DNA of 12,016 bases from Bacteroidales bacterium. GTDB lineage: Bacteria > Bacteroidota > Bacteroidia > Bacteroidales > VadinHA17. Where the stretch lies: positions 1-12,016 of the forward strand of contig JALOMK010000027.1 of NCBI GenBank assembly GCA_025455505.1, in the 5' to 3' direction. This document shows positions 1 to 7,603 of the stretch, piece by piece. Made by a program: the position numbers and the translations under genes. The first letter of the stretch is position 1. Every line of letters begins with the position of its first letter. Below the pieces are notes generated by a model, which was given only the letters and a program-made list of their open reading frames with translations, had not been told where the DNA came from and made no database searches.

Positions 1-812
1 AGTGAATATGCAACGAGCCTGTCCTTAGACTGATCATCAGCCCTGTGCCACTCCATCTTCTGGATGACATGAGGATGAGAACCGATTACAAGGTCTGCTC
101 CCCTGCTGAAAAAAAACTCAGCCATTTCAGTCTGCTCACGGCGTGGGACTGTATCATATTCGACGCCCCAGTGAAGGAAAAGCACGATGAGATCGGGATT
201 CTTCATTTTTGCCTCCGCAATATCAGAGGCAATGCTGTCCTTGTTAAGCATGTTTACAACAAGCGGCTCCGGGACTTTGATCCCGTTCGTGCCGTATGTA
301 TAATTCAGCAGGGCTATCCTGAACCCGTTCTTTTCGAGGATCAGTGGTGTAAGCGAGTCACGGGCCTCTTTGCTGATGAAAGTGCCGGTGTGGGGTATTC
401 CGAGGCTGTCGAGCCTTGCTATTGTTCCTGTTATTCCTTTCTTCCCCTTGTCGGCTGAATGGTTGTTTGCTGTTACAAGGCAATCGATACCCGAGTCACG
501 GCATGCGGCAGCCAGTGCCGACGGCGAACTGAAGGCAGGATAACCCTTGTAGGGAGGGCCTGCAAGGGTAACCTCCAGGTTCCCTATTGCCAGGTCGGCC
601 CCTGATATTACAGGTTTTATATACCTGAAGACGTCATCGTAATTATATTCACGGGTCTCCCTGTTCTCGGCCGACCAGATCTGTTCATCATGCCCCATAA
701 TGTCGCCGATGAACAGAAGTGAAAGCCGCTGAGGCTGCTGAAGCGCAGGCTGTGCATGCAAAAGCAGGGAATATACTGCCAGAACAAGACTTATATTTGC
801 TTTCCTTTTCAT
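1..812 (-). CDS. CapA-family secreted protein (PGA_cap metallophosphatase-like), 3' end outside window
   Basis: The frame opens at ATG 812 on the minus strand and stays open to the left edge, giving 270 residues without a stop. Residues 1-20 form a Sec signal peptide: KRK, then a hydrophobic stretch ending LLLHA. No lipobox cysteine follows, so export to the periplasm is likely. The rest carries the motifs of the CapA / PGA_cap family, related to calcineurin-like metallophosphatases: GDIMGHDEQ at 36-44, GNLEV at 77-81, TANNHSADKG at 114-123, LHWGVEY at 203-209 and GSHPH at 234-238. The Asp, Asn and His residues in these motifs are the expected metal ligands. Family members are linked to poly-gamma-glutamate capsule synthesis or are simply named CapA family; the true substrate is usually unknown. 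No capsule biosynthesis genes are visible here, so a capsule role is not supported. Family proteins are commonly 350-400 residues, so about a quarter to a third is probably missing. An exact -7 element lies 24 nt upstream of the start. Confidence 0.88.
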   Translation of the reverse strand, partial: MKRKANISLVLAVYSLLLHAQPALQQPQRLSLLFIGDIMGHDEQIWSAENRETREYNYDDVFRYIKPVISGADLAIGNLEVTLAGPPYKGYPAFSSPSALAAACRDSGIDCLVTANNHSADKGKKGITGTIARLDSLGIPHTGTFISKEARDSLTPLILEKNGFRIALLNYTYGTNGIKVPEPLVVNMLNKDSIASDIAEAKMKNPDLIVLFLHWGVEYDTVPRREQTEMAEFFFSRGADLVIGSHPHVIQKMEWHRADDQSKDRLVAYS

Positions 813-835
813 ATGTTATGACTTGCCAGACGAGT

Positions 836-843
836 CAAAATTA
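836..843 (-). promoter_or_regulatory. Candidate Bacteroidota -7 promoter element for the CapA-family gene
   Basis: On the minus strand these bases read TAATTTTG, an exact match to the Bacteroidota -7 consensus TAnnTTTG. They lie 24 nt upstream of ATG 812, leaving room for a short leader. I see no convincing -33 TTTG at the usual 19-21 nt spacing, so this rests on one box and its position. Confidence 0.42.
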
Positions 844-930
844 GCATAATAACTTAAACATGGCTTTTCTTTGCAGCTCGTGTATGGCATTCATTCAATA
901 TTTATTTAGTTTCATTTTGTAGATTTGGGC

Positions 931-1974
931 ATGCGGAAAACTGTATTCAATCTTTTGCCTTTCCTGGCTGCCCTGCTTGTCTTTGCAGGGGTCAGGGCCG
1001 GCATTGCAAATCCAGGTGCCGTAGAAAAGATCTATTCAGGAGGCCTCTATCCTGCAATAGCGGGAGCAGTATCAGCCCTCAGCAATTTATTCTCATTTTC
1101 CCTGTGGGATGTCGTCTGGAGCGTCTCTGTTTTCCTTTTTCTGGCAGGTCTTGCAGGAGTTGTATTGAAAAAGTTCGGTTTTTGGGTCTTTTTGCTGAGG
1201 GCCGGACAGGCAGCAGCTGTCCTGTACGTTTCATTTTACATGCTCTGGGGATTCAACTATTTCAGGCAGCCAATGCCTGAGAGGCTCGGATGGGCAGAGG
1301 TTGGCGACAGGAAGGAAGTTTTCAGCGAAGTTCTCGATACTCTTATTTTTGAAGCAAACAGCAACCACTGCAAGGTTGATGCTTCGGAATACAAAATAAT
1401 CGACAGCCTTGTGGAAGCTTCATACAGGGACAATGGGATAAATCTCGGCCTTGGTTACCCGGCCGGCCGGCGGTTTCCGAAGCGAATGCTGTTCAGCTCA
1501 CTGTTCATACGTTCGGATGTGAGCGGGTATTTCGGACCTCTTTTTAACGAGGTTCACATTAACGGCTTCCTGCTTCCTGTCGATTTTCCTTTTGTTGCAG
1601 CACACGAGAAGGCTCATCAGTTCGGGATTGCATCGGAAGCGGAGGCTAACCTTGCAGCCTATGTTATTTGCATGGGCTCGGACGACAGGCGACTCAGGTA
1701 TTCTGCTGCCATACACATGCTGCTTTATTTCATGAATGATGCCTACAGGTCGGAGGGATATCACGATTACCTGAAAAAGATCGACGCTGAAGTCCTGGAC
1801 GACCTGAGGAAGAGATCGGCTTATTATGACAGGTTTCAGAGCAGGACGATGGGGAAGGTACAGCGAAAGGCAAACGACATGTACCTGAAATCGAACCATA
1901 TAAAGAAGGGGATAATTAACTACAGCCAGGTTGTGGAACTGGCAATCCTCTGGCATGGCGGTGCGGGCAGATGA
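931..1974 (+). CDS. DUF3810-family membrane protein with HExxH zinc-peptidase-like motif
   Basis: A 347-residue protein starting at ATG 931; an in-frame TTG at 925 would add two residues but lies inside a -7-like box. The N-terminal third is hydrophobic, with membrane segments at about residues 5-23, 40-78 (one or two helices) and 84-108, followed by a soluble domain. HEKAH at 225-229 is an HExxH zinc-binding motif, followed by QFGIASEAEAN, which supplies glutamates at 236 and 238 as possible third ligands. This arrangement, with the conserved membrane-proximal GFNYFRQP and a late IHMLLYFMND segment, matches my memory of DUF3810, a family largely confined to Bacteroidota with no proven function. 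A membrane-bound zinc peptidase acting at or near the membrane is the natural inference; the substrate is unknown. It is divergent from the CapA gene and ends 85 nt before the first Kup gene, which has its own promoter element. Confidence 0.82.
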   Translation: MRKTVFNLLPFLAALLVFAGVRAGIANPGAVEKIYSGGLYPAIAGAVSALSNLFSFSLWDVVWSVSVFLFLAGLAGVVLKKFGFWVFLLRAGQAAAVLYVSFYMLWGFNYFRQPMPERLGWAEVGDRKEVFSEVLDTLIFEANSNHCKVDASEYKIIDSLVEASYRDNGINLGLGYPAGRRFPKRMLFSSLFIRSDVSGYFGPLFNEVHINGFLLPVDFPFVAAHEKAHQFGIASEAEANLAAYVICMGSDDRRLRYSAAIHMLLYFMNDAYRSEGYHDYLKKIDAEVLDDLRKRSAYYDRFQSRTMGKVQRKANDMYLKSNHIKKGIINYSQVVELAILWHGGAGR

Positions 1975-2014
1975 TTTTTTGGCATCCCGTCGGATAGCGA
2001 AGCCCATTTATTAT

Positions 2015-2022
2015 TACCTTTG
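2015..2022 (+). promoter_or_regulatory. Candidate Bacteroidota -7 promoter element for the Kup pair
   Basis: The sequence TACCTTTG matches TAnnTTTG exactly and sits 37 nt upstream of ATG 2060, which would give a leader of about 30 nt. The 85-nt gap contains no clear -33 TTTG at standard spacing. With no comparable element before the second Kup gene, this is the best candidate for driving both. Confidence 0.42.
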
Positions 2023-2059
2023 GCAGTTTTGTTTCAAATTTTCTGGGTGACAAGTCAGC

Positions 2060-4018
2060 ATGATGTCGATGGAGGGGAACGGTAAACATTTGGATATCAA
2101 GAAGCTTTCAGTAGCCGGAGTCCTTGTGACGATGGGTATTGTTTTCGGAGATCTCGGAACAAGCCCCCTGTACGTGATGAAGGCAATTGTCAGGAGCGGC
2201 GCAGAGTTCAACGATTTGCTCATCTACGGGTCGCTGTCATGTATTTTCTGGACACTTACCCTTCAGACTACAACAAAGTACATTGTCATAGCCCTTCGGG
2301 TCGACAACAAGGGAGAGGGCGGGATACTCTCGCTCTTCGCGCTAACGAGGAAGAAGGCCTCATGGGCAGCGCTCCTGACAATGACAGGCGGGGCAGCCCT
2401 GCTGGCTGATGGTGTTATTACACCGGCAATTACAGTTACATCTTCAGTTGAAGGACTCAGGCTTATTAACGAACAGGTTCCGGTTGTCGCCATTGTGCTG
2501 CTGATCCTTGCAGTTCTCTTCTTCATACAGCAGTTCGGAACCACACTTGTCGGCAGTTCTTTTGGCCCCATCATGCTTGTATGGTTCGGCACGCTCAGCA
2601 TTCTTGGATTCTCCCAGCTTGTGCACCACCCTGGAATACTGAGGGCCATGAACCCTGCTTATGCGTACAGCTTCCTTAGCGAATACCCTGGCGGCTTCAT
2701 TCTCCTCGGAGCCGTTTTCCTCTGTACGACCGGAGCCGAGGCCCTTTATGCCGACCTGGGGCATTGCGGCAGGCAGAATATACAGGTTTCGTGGCTTTTT
2801 GTTAAGTTGGCCCTGCTGCTGAATTACTTCGGACAGGGTGCATGGCTGATTGTAAACGGAGCACCGGCAGAAGGAGTAAATCCCTTTTTTGCAATAATGC
2901 CGGAATGGTTTCTTATACCCGGAATCATTATTGCAACAGCTGCTGCAATAATTGCCAGCCAGGCAATTATAAGCGGTTCATTCACAATTGTCAAGGAAGC
3001 CATATCCCTTAATTTCTGGCCAAAGGTGAGGGTGCTGAATCCTACACTCATCAGGGGACAGGTGTACCTGCCTTTTGTGAACTGGTATCTCTGGGTGGCA
3101 TGCAGCATGGTTGTGATATTCTTCAGGGCTTCGGCAAACATGGAAGCAGCCTACGGGCTTGCAATCACAATTACCGAAATGATGACGACCTTCCTTCTTA
3201 CCTATTACCTTTATCAGAAGGGCTTGAATCACAGGATTGTCCTCCTTATATTCCTTACATTTCTTACTATTGAGAGCAGCTTCCTGATTGCCAATCTGCA
3301 TAAATTCAGCGATGGAGGGTGGTTTACAATTCTTATTGCATCAGTCTTCTTCATAATAATGTTCGGATGGTATTTCGGTAGGAAGCTTAAGAACAGGTAC
3401 GTAACTTTTACGGATCTTGATAAATACTTCAACCTGTTCAGGGACCTTACCCAGGACACTTCGGTGCCTAAACTTGCAACAAACCTTGTTTACATAATAA
3501 AGGCAAACAGGCCTGACCAGGTTGAATCGAAAGTAATTCATTCAATTTTCCAGAAACAGCCAAAGCGGGCTGACAGGTACTGGTTGCTGCATGTTAACGG
3601 GGTGGACGATCCCAATCGTTTTGAATACCAGGTCACTGAGTTAATGCCTGGCATACTTTACAGGATCGACTTTCATATAGGTTTTAAGATAGAGCCAAAA
3701 ATAAACCTTTATTTCAGGGAAGTGCTCGAAGACCTTGTAAGAGAGGGAACAATAAAACTCGAAAGCAGCTTTGCCTCTCTCAGGAAGCACGATATCCCGG
3801 CCGATTTCCTCTTCGTTCTCATCGACAGGGTAATGCCCCGCGACTACAAGCTGTCAAAAATGGAGAACGTTACCCTGTCGCTTCATAGTTTCTCGAGGTT
3901 GTTCTGCATTTCGGATGTCAAGGCACTGCAGCTTGATGCATGCAACACTATCGAGGAAAGAGTGCCTATTTTAATCGATCAGCCCATACCGCAGAGGATA
4001 AAACGTATCGAATTGTAA
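2060..4018 (+). CDS. kup: KUP-family potassium uptake protein, first of a tandem pair
   Basis: A 652-residue inner-membrane transporter of the KUP/HAK/KT family, which imports K+ probably with H+. The family signature GDLGTSPLY is at residues 30-38. It is followed by DNKGEGG, LLADGVITPAITVTSSVEG, FGPIMLVWF, LGAVFLCTTGAEALYADLGHCG and SGSFTIVKEA, all hallmark Kup segments lining the transport path. About 12 hydrophobic helices fill residues 17 to about 445; the last 200 residues form the cytosolic C-terminal domain. Length fits bacterial Kup (about 620-660). ATG codons at 2060, 2063 and 2069 are all possible starts; there is no clear Shine-Dalgarno to choose between them. No frame damage is seen. 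The second copy begins 56 nt downstream in the same direction, so the two are probably co-transcribed. Kup usually serves constitutive, often low-pH or high-osmolarity, K+ uptake; which condition applies here cannot be read from sequence. Confidence 0.95.
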   Translation: MMSMEGNGKHLDIKKLSVAGVLVTMGIVFGDLGTSPLYVMKAIVRSGAEFNDLLIYGSLSCIFWTLTLQTTTKYIVIALRVDNKGEGGILSLFALTRKKASWAALLTMTGGAALLADGVITPAITVTSSVEGLRLINEQVPVVAIVLLILAVLFFIQQFGTTLVGSSFGPIMLVWFGTLSILGFSQLVHHPGILRAMNPAYAYSFLSEYPGGFILLGAVFLCTTGAEALYADLGHCGRQNIQVSWLFVKLALLLNYFGQGAWLIVNGAPAEGVNPFFAIMPEWFLIPGIIIATAAAIIASQAIISGSFTIVKEAISLNFWPKVRVLNPTLIRGQVYLPFVNWYLWVACSMVVIFFRASANMEAAYGLAITITEMMTTFLLTYYLYQKGLNHRIVLLIFLTFLTIESSFLIANLHKFSDGGWFTILIASVFFIIMFGWYFGRKLKNRYVTFTDLDKYFNLFRDLTQDTSVPKLATNLVYIIKANRPDQVESKVIHSIFQKQPKRADRYWLLHVNGVDDPNRFEYQVTELMPGILYRIDFHIGFKIEPKINLYFREVLEDLVREGTIKLESSFASLRKHDIPADFLFVLIDRVMPRDYKLSKMENVTLSLHSFSRLFCISDVKALQLDACNTIEERVPILIDQPIPQRIKRIEL

Positions 4019-4074
4019 AAAAATGACTGTAGGTCAGAGCTATCCCATATTCAGTGCTTCAATGCTTTCAGGCT

Positions 4075-6030
4075 ATGAGCGGACCCGATAGCAGCAGTCA
4101 GATCAGCAAGGTGTCGCTGGCAGGCATACTTGTTACAATGGGAATTGTATTCGGGGATATAGGTACAAGCCCCCTTTACACCGTAAAGGCAATACTCGAG
4201 GGCGGTAAGGGGAATTATAGCAGCCTTCTTGTATTCGGTGCACTTTCGTGTGTTTTCTGGACACTGACAATTCAGACTACAGTCAAGTATATACTCATCA
4301 CCCTGCGTGCCGACAATAAGGGAGAGGGAGGAATCTTTGCACTTTTTGCACTAGTCCGCAAAAAGACAACCTGGGCTGCAGTGCTGACAATGATCGGAGG
4401 AGGCGCACTTCTTGCCGATGGAGTAATAACCCCTGCAATTACTGTTACTTCCTCGATCGAAGGACTGAGGCTTGTAAATCCCGATATTCCCGTAGTACCA
4501 ATAGTTCTTGCAATACTTTTCATACTTTTTTTTGTACAGCAGTTCGGAACGAATGTGGTTGGCGTGGCTTTTGGTCCGGCGATGGTAGTCTGGTTCCTGA
4601 TGCTTGGTATTCTTGGTCTTGTGCAACTTTTCAGCTACCCTGAAATCCTGGGGGCCCTGAGCCCGGTTTATGCTGTCAGGTTTCTTGCCGAATATCCGGG
4701 AGGCTTTATTCTCCTTGGAGCCGTATTCCTCTGCACTACAGGCGCTGAGGCCCTGTACTCAGACCTTGGTCATTGCGGACGTAAAAATATTCAGGTCGCA
4801 TGGATCTTCGTCAAGCTTATGCTTATTATAAGCTACTTCGGTCAGGGGGCATGGATAATTATGAATTACAGGGAAGGCATGGATGTGAATCCTTTCTTCG
4901 CGATTATGCCAGGATGGTTTCTTTTTACAGGAGTCATTATTGCAACGCTGGCTTCGATAATTGCAAGCCAGGCACTTATAAGCGGGTCATTCACTCTCCT
5001 GAGCGAGGCCGTGTCGCTTAATTTCTGGCCAAAGATCAGGATTATCAACCCTACGTTTATAAAAGGACAGGTATATATCCCTTTTGTAAACTGGTCACTG
5101 CTGGCTATGTGCAGCCTTGTTGTGGTCTTTTTCGGGAGTTCGTCGGACATGGAAGCAGCCTATGGACTGGCAATAACAATAACAATGATAATGACAACCC
5201 TCCTGCTGACATATTACCAGTATCAGAAGAAAACAGACAAGAGGATCATTGGTCTGATGCTTTTTGTCTTTCTTACGGTTGAAACCGGATTCCTTGTCGC
5301 CAATATGAATAAGTTTGCAAACGGAGGATGGTTCACAATGCTCCTCTCATCATTGTATTTTATTATTATGTTCGGATGGTACTTCGGAAGGAAGATAAGG
5401 AACAGGAGGATCTCATTTACAAAGATTGAGAATTACTATGACCTTATAAAGGACCTGAAAAATGACAATACAATACCAAAAACCGCTACGAACCTCGTTT
5501 ATCTCATAAAGGCGAACAGGCTCGACCAGGTGGAATCCAAGGTTATCTATTCAATATTCAGCAGGCAGCCCAAGCGTGCTGACAGATACTGGCTGCTTCA
5601 TGTGAACAGGGTTGACGATCCGAACAGGTTTGAGTACAGCGTGAAGCACCTTATACCTGGCCTGCTTATAAGGATTGACTTTCATATAGGCTTCAGGGTC
5701 GATCCGAAAACCAACCTGTTCTTCAGGGAAGTCATAGAAGATCTCGTGGCTTCGGGAGAGATAACCCTTGAGAGCAGCTATGATTCGCTCAGGAAGCATG
5801 GGATAAGGGCAGATTTCAAATTCGTGCTTATTGAGCGGATTATGAACCGCGATATAAGGCTTACGAATACAGAAAACTTTATTCTGACGCTGCAAAACAT
5901 TGTGAAGCACATCAGTATTCCCGAGGAAAGGGCGCTGCAGCTCGATCCGGCCAATACAATCGTCGAAAAGGTACCAATTCTTATCAAACAGAAGTCCGGA
6001 AGAAGAATAAGCCCTGTCAGGGAGAATTAA
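4075..6030 (+). CDS. kup: KUP-family potassium uptake protein, second of a tandem pair
   Basis: A 651-residue paralogue of the preceding gene, alignable end to end with few gaps and identical at roughly 60-70% of positions by eye. The signature GDIGTSPLY is at residues 27-35, followed by LLADGVITPAITVTSSIEG, LGAVFLCTTGAEALYSDLGHCG and SGSFTLLSEA, then a cytosolic tail containing VDDPNRFEY and RIDFHIGFR. ATG 4075 is preferred over an upstream in-frame GTG at 4054 because it puts the signature at nearly the same distance from the N-terminus as in the first copy. The copies differ most around residues 42-52, in the membrane segments after about residue 145, and in the last 60 residues. This copy lacks a recognisable promoter and follows the first by 56 nt, so it likely depends on the same transcript. 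It ends 23 nt before the convergent oxidoreductase gene; no strong terminator is visible in that gap. Confidence 0.95.
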   Translation: MSGPDSSSQISKVSLAGILVTMGIVFGDIGTSPLYTVKAILEGGKGNYSSLLVFGALSCVFWTLTIQTTVKYILITLRADNKGEGGIFALFALVRKKTTWAAVLTMIGGGALLADGVITPAITVTSSIEGLRLVNPDIPVVPIVLAILFILFFVQQFGTNVVGVAFGPAMVVWFLMLGILGLVQLFSYPEILGALSPVYAVRFLAEYPGGFILLGAVFLCTTGAEALYSDLGHCGRKNIQVAWIFVKLMLIISYFGQGAWIIMNYREGMDVNPFFAIMPGWFLFTGVIIATLASIIASQALISGSFTLLSEAVSLNFWPKIRIINPTFIKGQVYIPFVNWSLLAMCSLVVVFFGSSSDMEAAYGLAITITMIMTTLLLTYYQYQKKTDKRIIGLMLFVFLTVETGFLVANMNKFANGGWFTMLLSSLYFIIMFGWYFGRKIRNRRISFTKIENYYDLIKDLKNDNTIPKTATNLVYLIKANRLDQVESKVIYSIFSRQPKRADRYWLLHVNRVDDPNRFEYSVKHLIPGLLIRIDFHIGFRVDPKTNLFFREVIEDLVASGEITLESSYDSLRKHGIRADFKFVLIERIMNRDIRLTNTENFILTLQNIVKHISIPEERALQLDPANTIVEKVPILIKQKSGRRISPVREN

Positions 6031-6053
6031 CCCACAGCTCCGTCAGGCCGCTT

Positions 6054-7496
6054 TCACTGCTGCCTCTTCCTTAAAATGTTCATCGCGCAGAGGTAGCCAC
6101 TGTATATCGATCCTGAAAACCCACCCCCGGTTTTCCCCCAGGCCGATGCAACGCTCATGTTCTCATAGATCTCCGAAATCTCAGGATACTTTTTGCCGGG
6201 TGTCTGTGCGAAGCCGTACACTGCTCCACCATCATTAAGTGTATACCTGTTCACTGTTTTTGCGGTTCCGACTTCATAATACTGGATAGCATCAGAAAAA
6301 CCAGGTATTATCTTTTCAAGCCTGGCAATGAAGTGCCTGGCTGCAGTTTCTTTCCCGGCTTCATAGACTTCAGGAGAAAGGTTTTCCCAGTCCGGCAGGT
6401 AATCTGTGCAACAGATGGCGCCAACACTCTTCCCTTCAGGGGCAAGCCCGGAATCGATCTGGCTGTAATCTACGAACGTGAAGCTTCTTTTCGCGAAATC
6501 CGCCCTGTTGTTCGGCAGAATATCCGCTTGCTTTTTAACCGAAGCATCATACACAAATGTTGAATAATGCCTGTGACCCAGTTCCTTCAGGGCCTTGCTG
6601 AAACCAAAATACACTGTGAGCAGCGAAGCCCCCGGCTTTAGTGAAGCTGTGTTTTCCCTGAGCCTGAGTGCATCGGCTTCAGGTAGCATTGAGGCAAAGG
6701 ATGGCAGTGAGGAGCTTACAATTATCTCTTTTCCTTCTGCAAATGACTCAGGTCCGGAGGCTCCCCTTTTCTTCATGTATTTCACGCCCTGCAGCCTGCC
6801 GTTAGCGGTTTCGACGCCTGTTACGATGTGGTTGAGAAGTACTTCTCCTCCGTGCGACTCAATAAACCCGGCAAGGTGATCGGAGAGCGCCTGGGAGCCT
6901 CCCTTTATAAAACTTGCTCCGCCGCTGTAATAACTTCCCTGTGCAATAGCATAATATGCCAGTGATAAGGAATAAGGATCATCATGGAAGTAGCCGAGAT
7001 TACCCAGGAGCACCAGCTTGAGGTCCTCGTTTGCTGTAATACTGTCGAGGAACACTCCCACGCTTGTATCAGCCTGCTGAGTGCCTTCATTTCTTTTGCC
7101 CGCAGGCAGGAGGAGTCTGAAATACGAATCTATTGCATTCTCTTCTCCGGGGAATCTCTGTTTCAGTATTGCTGCCGCATCCACCGGGTTGTGCGGTATT
7201 GTAATTTCGAGGTTGCCCCCAATAAAGTGGTAGAATTCGGGAATCCTGACAAGCTCTACTTTTTCGCTCACTCCGAGATCTGCGAATATCCTTGTTTTCA
7301 TATCCCTCGGACCTGGCCCGTCCATCTCGTGCAGACCCACTTCGAGGGTGAATTCACCTCTTCTGAAAGTTGTTGCGCAACCGCCGGGCTGGCTGTGCTG
7401 TTCAATGAGAAGTACTTTCCTGCCTTCTTTTGACAGCTTGGCGCCGGCAGTCAGACCGCCCAGGCCTCCGCCTATTATTATTGCATCATATGTCAT
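6054..7496 (-). CDS. FAD-dependent oxidoreductase, phytoene desaturase / retinol saturase superfamily
   Basis: A 480-residue flavoprotein. The N-terminus holds the FAD-binding Rossmann motif: GxGxxG at residues 9-14, the ribose-binding Glu at 32 (VLLIEQ), then PGGCATTFRRGEF at 37-49 and VGLHEMDG. The form GGCxTFxxxGFxxxxGxH is typical of the COG1233 family, which includes CrtI phytoene desaturases, carotenoid isomerases and all-trans-retinol 13,14-reductase (RetSat). The C-terminal flavin-contact motif is AWGKTGGGFSG at 452-462. Such enzymes remove, add or isomerise double bonds in hydrophobic polyene or lipid chains. No phytoene synthase (crtB) or other carotenoid gene is visible, so carotenoid desaturation is not supported by context; a saturase or lipid-modifying role is equally possible. 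It lies 107 nt downstream of the GNAT-like gene on the same strand with no -7 element in the gap, so it may be the third gene of that operon. Start is ATG 7496; the family length fits. Confidence 0.87.
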   Translation of the reverse strand: MTYDAIIIGGGLGGLTAGAKLSKEGRKVLLIEQHSQPGGCATTFRRGEFTLEVGLHEMDGPGPRDMKTRIFADLGVSEKVELVRIPEFYHFIGGNLEITIPHNPVDAAAILKQRFPGEENAIDSYFRLLLPAGKRNEGTQQADTSVGVFLDSITANEDLKLVLLGNLGYFHDDPYSLSLAYYAIAQGSYYSGGASFIKGGSQALSDHLAGFIESHGGEVLLNHIVTGVETANGRLQGVKYMKKRGASGPESFAEGKEIIVSSSLPSFASMLPEADALRLRENTASLKPGASLLTVYFGFSKALKELGHRHYSTFVYDASVKKQADILPNNRADFAKRSFTFVDYSQIDSGLAPEGKSVGAICCTDYLPDWENLSPEVYEAGKETAARHFIARLEKIIPGFSDAIQYYEVGTAKTVNRYTLNDGGAVYGFAQTPGKKYPEISEIYENMSVASAWGKTGGGFSGSIYSGYLCAMNILRKRQQ

Positions 7497-7573
7497 ATTG
7501 TATATTTATTTTCAGGATTAGCGGCTGGTACAGATCAGGCTCATTGTCTTTACTATATTTCCTGGCACTTTTC

Positions 7574-7594
7574 CCCGGCCATCACCTTGCCGGG
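7574..7594 (-). repeat. Short perfect inverted repeat between two co-directional genes
   Basis: Arms CCCGGC (7574-7579) and GCCGGG (7589-7594) flank a 9-nt loop, 10 nt past the stop of the GNAT-like gene. The minus-strand continuation is GAAAAGTGCC rather than a U-tract, so it is not a good intrinsic terminator. It could be an RNA hairpin that stabilises the upstream message or lowers expression of the oxidoreductase. Confidence 0.3.
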
Positions 7595-7603
7595 AGGGCT
7601 CAT

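Noticed and set aside
45..458. Plus-strand open frame of 137 codons at the left end.
   Set aside because: It is antisense to the CapA-family gene, whose minus-strand translation shows a signal peptide and all family motifs. The plus-strand product has no recognisable features.
1..812. A capsule (poly-gamma-glutamate) biosynthesis locus suggested by the CapA name.
   Set aside because: No capB, capC or ligase-type capsule gene is visible, and CapA-family proteins are widespread outside capsule loci.
1498..2007. Minus-strand open frame of 169 codons opposite the end of the DUF3810 gene.
   Set aside because: It is the reverse of a well-supported coding region and has low-complexity, unrecognisable composition.
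4054..4074. Upstream GTG start for the second Kup gene.
   Set aside because: It adds MLQCFQA with no counterpart in the first copy; ATG 4075 gives matching N-terminal lengths.
6001..6060. Possible bidirectional terminator between the second Kup gene and the oxidoreductase.
   Set aside because: The only pairing seen is CCCTG-T-CAGGG with a one-base loop, which cannot form a normal hairpin, and there is no T-run.
6984..7433. Plus-strand open frame of 149 codons opposite the oxidoreductase.
   Set aside because: The opposite strand encodes the FAD-binding N-terminal half with clear motifs; this frame is its shadow.
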